Shown: positions 1 through 6,936 of the stretch, piece after piece
Position numbering within the stretch: position 1 is the first letter of the stretch
Layout: every line of letters starts with the position of its first letter
Source of the DNA: Deltaproteobacteria bacterium
GTDB lineage: Bacteria > Desulfobacterota > Binatia > DP-6
Length of the DNA: 14,077 nt
Assembly (NCBI GenBank): GCA_005879245.1
Contig: VBLA01000191.1
Span: forward strand, 1-14,077
Reading direction: 5' to 3'
The notes under the pieces: generated by a model
The model's database searches: none
Told to the model about the DNA's origin: nothing
The model's input: the letters and a program-made list of their open reading frames with translations, nothing else
Translations under genes and position numbers: made by a program

Positions 1-1237
1 GGAGCGCGACCCGGGTGTCGACGAGCGCTGCCAGGCGCTCGACGTACCGACGCGCACTCCCCGGGAGCTCGCCCGGAGCTCGCGCGCCGCCTAGGGGCTC
101 CCGCCAGCCCGGCAACGCCTCGTACACGGGCGTCAGATGCTCCCACGCCGTTCCGGTCGCCGGCGGCGACTCGAGCCGGCGGCCGCCCAGCTCGTACCCC
201 ACGCACACCCGCAGCGGATCGATCCCGGTCAAGACGTCGAGCTTGGTGAGGGCAAGGCTGTCGACGCCCGAGAGTGCGACCGCGTGGCGCACGAGGACCC
301 CGTCGAACCAGCCGCAGCGCCGGGGGCGACCCGTCGTCGATCCGTATTCGTCGCCGTCGGCACGCAGCCGCTCGCCGAGCGTGTCGGTCAGCTCGGTCGG
401 GAAGGGGCCGCCCCCGACCCGGGTGGTGTACGCCTTGGCGATCCCGACGACCCTCCCGATCGCGCGCGGTGGGAGCCCTGCGCCCGCCGCCGCGGCGCCG
501 GCGACGACGCTCGAGGAGGTGACGAACGGATAGGTCCCGTGGTCGACGTCGAGCATCGTGCCGTGCGCACCCTCGAGGAGCACGCGCTTGCCTGCGGCGA
601 GCGCGGCACGCAGCTCCGCTCCGGTGTCGGTGACGAACGGCCGCAGCAGGTCGCGGTAGCCCGTGTAGCTGGCGTGGATCGCGTCGAAGGAGAGCGGGGC
701 CTCGCCGAGGATGGCCTCGAGGTAGCCATTCTTCTCGCGCACGCTCCGCGCCAGTGCTTCGCGAAACCCCGTCTCGTCGAAGAGGTCACCGACGCGGATG
801 CCGGTGCGCGCCATCTTGTCCTCGTAGGCCGGCCCGATGCCGCGCCCCGTGGTGCCGATCTTCCCCGCGCCGCGCAGCCGCTCCCGTGCTCGGTCGATGG
901 CGCGGTGATAGGGCATGATGAGGTGCGCCTGCTCGCTGATCCTGAGCCAGGCGTCGTCTGCCAGGTAGCCCCGCGCCCGGAGCGCGTTGATCTCGCCCGT
1001 CAGTACCTCGGGGTCGATCACCAGGCCGGGTCCCATCATGCAGATCCGCCCGGGGTGGAGGACACCGGCCGGGATCAGGTTGAGAATCGTCTTCTCGCCC
1101 TTCACGACCACCGTGTGCCCGGCGTTGTTGCCCCCGTGGAAGCGCACGACGATGTCGACGTCGGCAGCGAGGATGTCGACGATCTTGCCCTTACCCTCGT
1201 CTCCCCACTGCGTGCCGATGACGACCGTGGCCGGCAT
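1..1237 (-). CDS. purA: Adenylosuccinate synthetase, 3' end cut by window edge
   Basis: Catalyses GTP-dependent joining of IMP and aspartate to adenylosuccinate, the first committed step to AMP, in the cytoplasm. The ATG at 1237-1235 gives an N-terminus beginning MPATVVIGTQWGDEGKGK, which contains the family GTP/IMP loop GDEGKGK (residues 12-18, catalytic Asp13). HGGNNAGHT follows at 34-42, then GTTGRGIGPAYEDK near 128-141 and VDHGTYPFVTSS near 231-242. 412 codons are visible; E. coli PurA has 432 residues, so about 20 C-terminal residues lie outside the window. A GAGAGA purine stretch just upstream can serve as ribosome binding site. The start lies 9 nt after the serA stop, so it is probably the third gene of the operon. 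Two residues depart from the usual EGAQG...TSSN pattern: His224 stands where Gln is expected, and Ser stands for Asn in TSSN. Identification is very secure. Confidence 0.97.
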   Translation of the reverse strand, partial: MPATVVIGTQWGDEGKGKIVDILAADVDIVVRFHGGNNAGHTVVVKGEKTILNLIPAGVLHPGRICMMGPGLVIDPEVLTGEINALRARGYLADDAWLRISEQAHLIMPYHRAIDRARERLRGAGKIGTTGRGIGPAYEDKMARTGIRVGDLFDETGFREALARSVREKNGYLEAILGEAPLSFDAIHASYTGYRDLLRPFVTDTGAELRAALAAGKRVLLEGAHGTMLDVDHGTYPFVTSSSVVAGAAAAGAGLPPRAIGRVVGIAKAYTTRVGGGPFPTELTDTLGERLRADGDEYGSTTGRPRRCGWFDGVLVRHAVALSGVDSLALTKLDVLTGIDPLRVCVGYELGGRRLESPPATGTAWEHLTPVYEALPGWREPLGGARAPGELPGSARRYVERLAALVDTRVAL

Positions 1238-1246
1238 GCGTCTCTC

Positions 1247-2836
1247 TCAGAGGTGGAGGAGCGCCGCGGAGACGATCTGGGGCAGCTGGCGGAGCTCGGT
1301 CAGAACGTCGGGCGACACGGTCTCGTCGACGTGGATCAGGGAGATCGCCATGCCACCCACCTTTTCGCGCCCGAGCTCGATTCCCGCGATGTTGATACCC
1401 CGCTCGCCGAGGAGCGTGCCCACCCGACCGACGACACCCGGGACGTCGCGGTTGTGCAGCATGAGGATATGGCCCTCGGGCACCGCCTCCATGCGGAACC
1501 CGTCGACCGTCGTGAGCCGGACGGTGCTCGCGCCGAACACCGCCCCCTCCACCGCCGTCGTCCGCGACGTCGTCCGCACCTGTACCGAGAGTGCGTTCAC
1601 GTAGTCGCTCGCCTCGAGGGTGCGCGACTCGACCACGCGGATGCCCCGCTCGCGCGCGATGGCTGGCGCGTTGACGTAGTTGACGACCGACTCGAGGCGG
1701 TGGCCGAGGAGGCCGCGCAGCACGGCGGCGGTGAGCGAGCGGGTCTCGCGCTCGGCCGCCTCGCCGCTCGCCTGGACGGCGATCTCGAGCGGGGGCTCGG
1801 CGATGAGCTGCGCCTGGAGGGCTCCGAGCTTCTCGGCGAGCAGAAGATAGGGGCGGAGGATCTTCAGGACCTCGGGCGAGAGCGATGGCACGTTGACCGC
1901 GTTCTGGACGATGTCGCGGCAGAGGAAGTCGGCCACTTGCTGCGCGATCGCCACCGCCACGTTCACCTGCGCCTCCGCGGTGGCGGCGCCGAGGTGGGGC
2001 GTGCAGATGACCTCCTCCAGCGCGAGGAGAGGGTGATCCGTGGGCGGTGGCTCCTGGGCGAGGACGTCGAGGGCCGCCCCGGCGACGTGCCCGGCGCGGA
2101 TCGCATCCGCGAGGGCCGCTTCGTCGACGATCCCCCCGCGGGCGCAGTTGACGAGCCGCACCCCGCGCTTCATGCGAGCGAGCGTGGCGCGGTTCACGAG
2201 GTGTCGCGTCTCGGCGGTGAGGGGCGTGTGGATGCTGATGAAGTCGGACCGGACGTAGAGCTCGTCGAGCGAGACGAGCTCGACGCGCAGACGCGCCGCT
2301 GTCTCGACGGTCACGAACGGATCCGAGGCGATCACCTTCATGCGGAGCCCGAGGGCCCGCTCGGCGACGACCGTGCCGATGTTACCGAGACCGATGACGC
2401 CGAGGACCTTGTTGCAGACCTCGGTGCCGAGCCGACGGTTCCGCTCCCAGCGCCCGGCGCGGGTGGCGGCCGCCGCCTGGGGGACGTTCCGCGCCAGGGC
2501 GAGCAGAAGGGTGATCGCGTGCTCGGCGGTGGTGACGTTGCTGCCGCCGGGCGTGTTCATGACCACGATGCCCTTCTTGGTGGCCGCGTCGACGTCGATG
2601 TTATCGACGCCGATGCCGGCCCGACCGATCACGCGGAGCGTGTCCGCCTCCGCGAGCGCGTCGGCCGTCACCTTCGTGCCGCTGCGGACGATGAGCGCGT
2701 GAAAGCCGCGTATCGCCTGGCGGAGCTCCGCTGGAGCGAGGCCCGGGCGGTCCACGATCTCGAGCTCCGGCTGCTCGCGCAGGCGTGCCAGGCCCTCGGG
2801 GCCGAGCGGGTCGGTCAGCAGCACGCGGTAGGCCAT
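1247..2836 (-). CDS. serA: D-3-phosphoglycerate dehydrogenase, long ACT-domain form
   Basis: Oxidises 3-phosphoglycerate to 3-phosphohydroxypyruvate with NAD+, the first step of phosphorylated serine synthesis. The 529 residues match the long form of the family. The N-terminal substrate domain (about 1-95) continues into a Rossmann domain with GLGNIG at 149-154 and the NAD-selecting Asp172. The catalytic set is Arg233 (in CARGG), Glu262 and His281 (in TPHLGA). An intervening regulatory domain runs from about 317 to 450. A C-terminal ACT domain (about 455-529, including MLHNRDVPGVVGRVG) suggests allosteric control by serine or a related amino acid. The ATG shares one base with the stop of the upstream aminotransferase (TGATG), which implies translational coupling. 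The ACT and intervening domains argue for phosphoglycerate rather than hydroxypyruvate as substrate. Confidence 0.97.
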   Translation of the reverse strand: MAYRVLLTDPLGPEGLARLREQPELEIVDRPGLAPAELRQAIRGFHALIVRSGTKVTADALAEADTLRVIGRAGIGVDNIDVDAATKKGIVVMNTPGGSNVTTAEHAITLLLALARNVPQAAAATRAGRWERNRRLGTEVCNKVLGVIGLGNIGTVVAERALGLRMKVIASDPFVTVETAARLRVELVSLDELYVRSDFISIHTPLTAETRHLVNRATLARMKRGVRLVNCARGGIVDEAALADAIRAGHVAGAALDVLAQEPPPTDHPLLALEEVICTPHLGAATAEAQVNVAVAIAQQVADFLCRDIVQNAVNVPSLSPEVLKILRPYLLLAEKLGALQAQLIAEPPLEIAVQASGEAAERETRSLTAAVLRGLLGHRLESVVNYVNAPAIARERGIRVVESRTLEASDYVNALSVQVRTTSRTTAVEGAVFGASTVRLTTVDGFRMEAVPEGHILMLHNRDVPGVVGRVGTLLGERGINIAGIELGREKVGGMAISLIHVDETVSPDVLTELRQLPQIVSAALLHL

Positions 2837-3990
2837 CAGGTGCGCGGTGGGAGCCCCTCGGCGAGCACCGCCTCCGCCGCCCCGACGCCGCGCCCGAGCT
2901 CGACGCGTGCGCCGAAGTGGTGGAGTGCCAGCTCGAGGGCCGCGATCGCGACGACCACGTCGAACGCATCGACGTAGCCGAGGTGCGCGAGCCGAATGAT
3001 CTTGCCCTTGAGGGCGTCCTGCCCTCCCGCGAAGGTGACGCCCATCCGATCGCGGAGGTAGCGGAAGAGCGCGCTGCCGTCGATCGTTTCGGGGAGGAGG
3101 ATCGCGGTCGCGGCCGGGCTCGGCGACTCGGGAGCGAGCAGGCGGAAGCCGAGCGCCGTCGCCGCTGCGCGAGTGGCACGTGCGAGCCGGTCATGACGTG
3201 CGTAGACGTTCTGCCAGCCCTCGGCCTTGAGCATCGTGAGAGCGATGCGGAGTCCATTGATGAGCGAGATCGCGGGTGTCCAGGCCGTCGAACGCTCGGC
3301 GATGCCCCGGCGCTCGCGGCGAAAGTCGAAGTAGAAGCGCGGCAGCCGGGACTGCTCGGTCGCCGCCCAGGCGCGGGGCGAGAGGGCCACGAAGGCCAGG
3401 CCGGGAGGCAGCATCAACGCCTTCTGCGAGCCGGTGATGAGGACGTCGATGCCCGATCGATCCATGGGCAGGTCGATGACCCCCACCGCGGTGATCCCGT
3501 CGACGACGAGGAGCGTGTCGCGGCGGCGACAAAGCTCGGCGAGCGCGGGAACCGGATGCAGCGCGCAGGTCGACGTCTCGCTCGCCTGGACGAAGACGGC
3601 CCGCGCCGCCGGCACCGCATCCAGGGCCTCGGCGACCATCTCGGGCCGCACCGCCCGCCCCCACTCCACCACCACCTCATGCGGGCGCACGCCGTACGCC
3701 TGGCAGATCTTCGTCCAGCGCTCGCCGAACTTGCCGCCGTTGACGACGATCGCCTCGTCGCCCGGCGAGAGCAGGTTCGTGACCGCGCCTTCCATGGCGC
3801 CGGTGCCCGACGCGGCCAGCACGAGGACGTCCTGCGTGGTGCCGAACAGCTCGCGCAGGCCCTCCTGGACCTCGGCGAGCACCGCCGCGAAAGCCGGAGT
3901 GCGGTGATGGATGACCGGCCCCGCCATGGCCGCCATCACCTCGGGCGGGACCGGCGTCGGTCCCGGGGCAAGCAGATGTTGCTTGATCAC
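2836..3990 (-). CDS. Class V PLP-dependent aminotransferase, probably phosphoserine-forming
   Basis: Fold-type I aminotransferase of the alanine/serine-glyoxylate family, 384 residues and full length. The N-terminus has PGPTPVP (9-15) and HHRTPAF (28-34). The cofactor site comprises SGTGAMEG (61-68), SETST (137-141, usually ETSTG), Asp164 in VVDGITAVG, and the Schiff-base Lys190 in TGSQKALMLPPGLAF. IRLAHLG (332-338) carries the family's carboxylate-binding Arg. It sits immediately upstream of serA with a one-base stop/start overlap. I therefore infer that it transaminates 3-phosphohydroxypyruvate with glutamate, replacing a classical SerC, which is absent here. Serine-glyoxylate or alanine-glyoxylate transamination cannot be excluded from sequence. 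The start is GTG at 3990, with AGG seven bases upstream; no ATG fits better, because the conserved N-terminus begins at once. First gene of its operon. Confidence 0.9.
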   Translation of the reverse strand: MIKQHLLAPGPTPVPPEVMAAMAGPVIHHRTPAFAAVLAEVQEGLRELFGTTQDVLVLAASGTGAMEGAVTNLLSPGDEAIVVNGGKFGERWTKICQAYGVRPHEVVVEWGRAVRPEMVAEALDAVPAARAVFVQASETSTCALHPVPALAELCRRRDTLLVVDGITAVGVIDLPMDRSGIDVLITGSQKALMLPPGLAFVALSPRAWAATEQSRLPRFYFDFRRERRGIAERSTAWTPAISLINGLRIALTMLKAEGWQNVYARHDRLARATRAAATALGFRLLAPESPSPAATAILLPETIDGSALFRYLRDRMGVTFAGGQDALKGKIIRLAHLGYVDAFDVVVAIAALELALHHFGARVELGRGVGAAEAVLAEGLPPRT

Positions 3991-4003
3991 TGATACACCT
4001 GGT

Positions 4004-4074
4004 CCCGGCTTCTACCGGGGGCCCAGGCGCGCGGCCCGCTGGTCGTCCAGCACTCCCCCGTGGTCAATTCCACG
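4004..4074 (-). promoter_or_regulatory. Structured 5' leader of the serine operon, candidate RNA regulator
   Basis: Between the predicted transcription start (about 4102) and the GTG at 3990 the transcript can form four consecutive hairpins. In order of transcription these are 4059-4063/4070-4074 (CGTGG/CCACG, 6-nt loop), 4038-4042/4047-4051 (GCTGG/CCAGC, 4-nt loop), 4019-4023/4033-4037 (GGGCC/GGCCC, 9-nt loop) and 4004-4008/4015-4019 (CCCGG/CCGGG, 6-nt loop). An outer pairing CGGGGG/CCCCCG (4055-4060 with 4016-4021) is an alternative. The CCAGG that supplies the ribosome binding site (3998-4002) can pair with CCTGG in the third loop (4023-4027), which would hide the start site. I do not recognise a named riboswitch class. 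GC-rich DNA makes chance stems common, so function is only a hypothesis. Confidence 0.35.
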
Positions 4075-4108
4075 CGAACGCCAGTCGTGCGGGGAACGAA
4101 CGGTACCT

Positions 4109-4138
4109 AGTTTATCCGCGTCGCCAGCATATTGTCAA
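4109..4138 (-). promoter_or_regulatory. Sigma70-type promoter of aminotransferase-serA-purA operon
   Basis: Reading the minus strand, a perfect -35 hexamer TTGACA (4138-4133) is followed after 18 bases by TAAACT (4114-4109), matching four of six -10 positions. It stands in a locally AT-richer island within very GC-rich surroundings. It points toward the aminotransferase, with predicted initiation near 4102 and an untranslated leader of about 110 nt. The preceding C and following AT extend a CTTGACAAT string that recurs at the kinase operon promoter. Confidence 0.7.
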
Positions 4139-4177
4139 GCTAACCACCCGCGCACCGCCGCACGGAGGCGGAGGAGC

Positions 4178-4210
4178 ATGACCGTTGACTCGCCACGGCT
4201 TCTTGAGTAG
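4178..4210 (+). CDS. Possible 10-codon leader ORF overlapping the TolC-gene start
   Basis: The strongest Shine-Dalgarno stretch in the window, GGAGGCGGAGGAG (4164-4176), stands directly before ATG 4178. That ATG opens a short frame, MTVDSPRLLE, ending at TAG 4208-4210. The first GGAGG half is 9 nt from this ATG; the second half, GAGGAG, is 8 nt from TTG 4185 in the TolC frame. The short frame stops 7 nt before the tandem ATGs at 4218 and 4221, which suit translation restart at a classical signal peptide. Seen: spacing and frames. Inferred: translation of this ORF. It could equally be a chance ATG inside the ribosome binding region of the TolC gene. Confidence 0.25.
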   Translation: MTVDSPRLLE

Positions 4211-5864
4211 CGGCGGCATGATGCGCCTGCTGCTCGGCTCGGCCGTCCTACTCGCCGTCCTGGGCGGCCGCGGGCAGGCCGAGAACCCGCCCCCGCCGAC
4301 GCCCTGGCGCGGCGCGGTGTTGCCGAGCCAGTGGCAGCGGGGAATTCCACCAAGCGCGGCCATCGCCGTTCCACAACCGATCACCCGCGACGTGAAGGTC
4401 GAACCGGTGTCGCTCAAGGACGCCATCGCGCTGGCGCTCGAGAACAACCCCGGCATCGCCGCCCAGCGCCTCGAGCCGACGCGGCAGGTCGAAGGCATCC
4501 TGCAGGCGCAGGCGGAGTTCGACCCCACGTTGGCCGGCGAGCTCACCTACGGCCGCGCCGAGACGCCGAACGCCAGCGTGCTCGCCGGCAGCATCACCTC
4601 GGTGGTCGAGGATCGGAGCGCCAACCTCCACCTCCTCAAGTTGTTTCGTAGCGGGACGCAGGTGACGCTGGACAGCCTGAACGACCGCTTGGACGTCAAC
4701 TCGAGCTTCAACACGCTCCGGCCACAGTACAGGACCGGGCTCAACTTCTCCCTGGTGCAGCCGCTCCTGCGCAACTTCGGCTGGGACTTCACCTACCTGG
4801 TCGTGCGCATCGCGGAGCAGACTGCCGATGCGGCTGTGTACCAGTACACGGCCAACCTGGCCAACTTCGTCGAGCTGGTGATCGAAGCGTACTGGAACGT
4901 GGTCGGGGCGCGCGAGAACGTCGAGGTGGAACGCGAGTCGAAGGGGCTGGCCGACCGCACCGTGGAGGAGAACGAGTCGCGCGTGCGGGTGGGGCTGCTG
5001 CCGCCCGTCGCCGTGCTCGAGGCCCAGGCGGACGCGAAGAGCCGCGAGTCGGACCTCATCGCCGCCGAGAATGTGCTCGCGGTCGCGCGCCAGAATCTGG
5101 CGCAGCTAGTCTTCTACCGCCCGGATGGCACCTTCGTGCCACGCACCCTCGAGCCGAACGAGGCGGCCGCCCCCGAGGACCTCACGGTCGATGTCGACGA
5201 GACGCTGGCCACCGCGCTCGCCGAGCGCCCGGAGATCGAGGCCTCCGCGCGCGGCATCACGGTGCAACAGCTGAACGAGAAGATCAACGGCAACGCGCTG
5301 CTGCCGCGGCTCGACGTGGTCGGCTCCTATGGCGTGAACGGCCTCAGCGGCGTGAACCGCCCATTCGCCGGCTCGGTCAGCAACGCGTACGACCGCCTCA
5401 CGTCGGGCGACTTCAGCACCTACTCCTTCGGCCTTCAGCTCCAGATGCCGCTGTCGAACGCCCTGGCGCGCAGCCAGTATGCCGAGAGTACGATCGCACG
5501 CAGCCAGGCGGAGCTAAACCACCGCCAGCTCCTCTCCCAGGTGACCCTCGAGGTGCGCCAGTCGGTGGCGGACCTGAGCTCGAGCCGCCAGCGGATCGAC
5601 ACGACGCGCGTGGCCCGGGAGCTGGCGGAGGAGAACCTGCGGAACCAGGAGAAGCGGCACGACGTGGGTATGGCGACCACCAAGGACCTGCTCGACTTCC
5701 AGACCCGCCTCACCACGGCACGGGCAGCCGAGGTGCAGGCGAAGATCGACTGCATGATCGCCGTCGCGCGCTGGCGGCGCGCGCAGGGCGAGCTACTCCA
5801 GCACTACCAGATCGTGCTCGACAGGCCGGGGCGCCGCGGGGCGCCCTGGTTCGCCCGGTTCTGA
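4185..5864 (+). CDS. TolC-family outer-membrane efflux channel protein
   Basis: Predicted trimeric outer-membrane channel with a periplasmic alpha-helical tunnel, serving type I secretion or drug/metal efflux. The 559 residues contain a basic/hydrophobic signal sequence (RLLLGSAVLLAVLGG, residues 14-28, likely cleaved near GQA-EN at 31-33). The first OEP motif is SLKDAIALALENNPG (76-90). The family's internal repeat is visible as VGLLPPVAVLEAQADAKSRE (269-288) and VGMATTKDLLDFQTRLTTARAAE (starting at 494). No lipobox cysteine is present, so it is not an OprM-type lipoprotein. The start is ambiguous. TTG 4185 has GAGGAG at ideal 8-nt spacing, whereas ATG 4218 or 4221 gives a cleaner signal peptide but little ribosome binding site. 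No adaptor or inner-membrane pump gene is nearby, so the substrate is unknown. I saw no convincing plus-strand promoter. Only 22 bp separate its stop from the convergent operon. Confidence 0.93.
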   Translation: MTRHGFLSSGGMMRLLLGSAVLLAVLGGRGQAENPPPPTPWRGAVLPSQWQRGIPPSAAIAVPQPITRDVKVEPVSLKDAIALALENNPGIAAQRLEPTRQVEGILQAQAEFDPTLAGELTYGRAETPNASVLAGSITSVVEDRSANLHLLKLFRSGTQVTLDSLNDRLDVNSSFNTLRPQYRTGLNFSLVQPLLRNFGWDFTYLVVRIAEQTADAAVYQYTANLANFVELVIEAYWNVVGARENVEVERESKGLADRTVEENESRVRVGLLPPVAVLEAQADAKSRESDLIAAENVLAVARQNLAQLVFYRPDGTFVPRTLEPNEAAAPEDLTVDVDETLATALAERPEIEASARGITVQQLNEKINGNALLPRLDVVGSYGVNGLSGVNRPFAGSVSNAYDRLTSGDFSTYSFGLQLQMPLSNALARSQYAESTIARSQAELNHRQLLSQVTLEVRQSVADLSSSRQRIDTTRVARELAEENLRNQEKRHDVGMATTKDLLDFQTRLTTARAAEVQAKIDCMIAVARWRRAQGELLQHYQIVLDRPGRRGAPWFARF

Positions 5865-5886
5865 GGCCCGGCGAGGGACCGCCCCT

Positions 5887-6330
5887 TCAGCGGCGCGCCC
5901 GCACCAGCTGCAGGCGCTCACCGCGAGCGAGGCGGAGGCACTCGACCGTGAAGCCGAGAGCAACGAGCTCGCGAGCTGCCGGGTAGCGGGCGCGGGCGGG
6001 CGGCAGGCCCCCGGCGGCGAGCCGCAGGGCCGCGAGTGCGCGTGCCCACCAGCGCCGCGGCTGGTTGTGGTCGACGAGGACCAGCGGCGCAGCCGGCGAC
6101 AGCTCGGCACGAAGCCTCGCGAGGAGCGCTTGCCGGCCGGCGGGCTCGGCGGGCGCTCCGACGAAGACGACGATCGCCCCTGCCGGCCGCCCCGCCGGCG
6201 TCCCGAGCCGTGCCACGAGCGCGGCGGCCAGGCGGCCACCGCCGGGCGCGCGGACGGCAATCGACCCCGACACGCAGCCGAGCAGCTCGCAGCAGTCGGC
6301 AGCGAGCCGCTCGTCAGCGCCCGGGTTCAC
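5887..6330 (-). CDS. Small uncharacterised protein, methyltransferase-like C-terminal half
   Basis: 147-residue frame opening with GTG at 6330, sharing GTGA with the folE stop, so probably translated by coupling as the last gene of its operon. I do not recognise the family firmly. Residues 52-90 (AIVVFVGAP... then LVLVDHNQPRR at 83-93) and the ending GFTVECLRLARGERLQLVRARR (126-147) resemble the last strands of a class I SAM-dependent methyltransferase. The usual N-terminal glycine-rich SAM-binding motif is absent, and the protein is shorter than typical family members. It may be a degenerate methyltransferase, a non-catalytic relative or an unrelated alpha/beta protein. A competing frame over 5793-6260 is rich in Arg/Ser and overlaps the TolC gene end, so it looks like a shadow. 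Existence as a gene is likely; function is open. Confidence 0.65.
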   Translation of the reverse strand: MNPGADERLAADCCELLGCVSGSIAVRAPGGGRLAAALVARLGTPAGRPAGAIVVFVGAPAEPAGRQALLARLRAELSPAAPLVLVDHNQPRRWWARALAALRLAAGGLPPARARYPAARELVALGFTVECLRLARGERLQLVRARR

Positions 6331-6887
6331 CGTTTGCGGATGAGCGTCACGAACTCCTCCCGCGTCTGGGCGTTCTTCCGGAACACGCCCAGCATGGCGC
6401 TCGTGACCACGGTGGAGTTCTGCTTCTCGACCCCGCGCATCCGCATGCAGAGGTGCTCGGCCTCGAGGACGACCCCCACCCCGAGCGGAGTGAGTTGCTC
6501 CGCGATGGTGTTGGCGATCTGCGAGGTCATGCGCTCCTGGACCTGCAGGCGCCGTGCAAAGACCTCCACCAGCCGGGCGAGCTTGCTGAGACCGACGATG
6601 TGGCGGTCGGGGAGATACGCCACGTGCGCCTTGCCGAAGAACGGCAGGATGTGGTGCTCGCAGAGCGAGTAGAAGTCGATGTCCTTGAGCACGATCATCT
6701 CCGAGTAGTCCTCGGTGAAGAGGGCGCCGTTGATCACCCGGCGGGGATCCTCGTCGTAGCCGCGGGTGAGGAAGGCGAGCGCGCGCGCCACGCGCTCGGG
6801 CGTGCGCGCGAGCCCCTCACGGTCGGGCTCGGGGTCGAGCGCCTGCAACAGCGCACGCACGTGCCGCTCGAGGTCGTTCTCCCGCAT
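6327..6887 (-). CDS. folE: GTP cyclohydrolase I
   Basis: Converts GTP to 7,8-dihydroneopterin triphosphate and formate, the first step of tetrahydrofolate synthesis; in many bacteria the same product also feeds queuosine synthesis. The 186 residues match the usual T-fold enzyme length. Zinc ligands are Cys76 and His79 in SLCEHHILPF, plus Cys147 in EHLCMRMRG. Further signature residues are HIVGLSKLARLVEVFARRLQ (96-115) and QERMTSQIAN (117-126). The start is ATG 6887, with GAGG about 9 nt upstream. The gene lies 49 nt after metF and overlaps the next small gene by four bases. Location with metF fits a folate/one-carbon operon, and QueE, which works later in the deazaguanine route, is encoded 5.6 kb away. 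All catalytic residues are intact. Confidence 0.97.
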   Translation of the reverse strand: MRENDLERHVRALLQALDPEPDREGLARTPERVARALAFLTRGYDEDPRRVINGALFTEDYSEMIVLKDIDFYSLCEHHILPFFGKAHVAYLPDRHIVGLSKLARLVEVFARRLQVQERMTSQIANTIAEQLTPLGVGVVLEAEHLCMRMRGVEKQNSTVVTSAMLGVFRKNAQTREEFVTLIRKR

Positions 6888-6936
6888 CTTCGTCAGCCTC
6901 TAGTGGATGCGAGGATCAGCCGCAAGGCGCGCGTCG

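Noticed and set aside
137..2977. A 946-codon open frame on the plus strand across purA, serA and the aminotransferase end
   Set aside because: It is antisense to three securely identified genes. Its translation is Arg/Asp/Glu/Val-rich with no recognisable domain, the pattern expected opposite GC-rich codons.
5828..5847. GGCGCC/GGCGCC inverted repeat near the TolC gene end as a terminator
   Set aside because: The stem lies inside the coding sequence and is not followed by a T-run; it is probably just GC-rich coding sequence.
5793..6260. Minus-strand frame overlapping the TolC gene end and the small gene
   Set aside because: Its translation is Arg/Ser/Pro-rich, it overlaps TolC coding sequence, and it competes with the folE-coupled frame, which has more protein-like composition.
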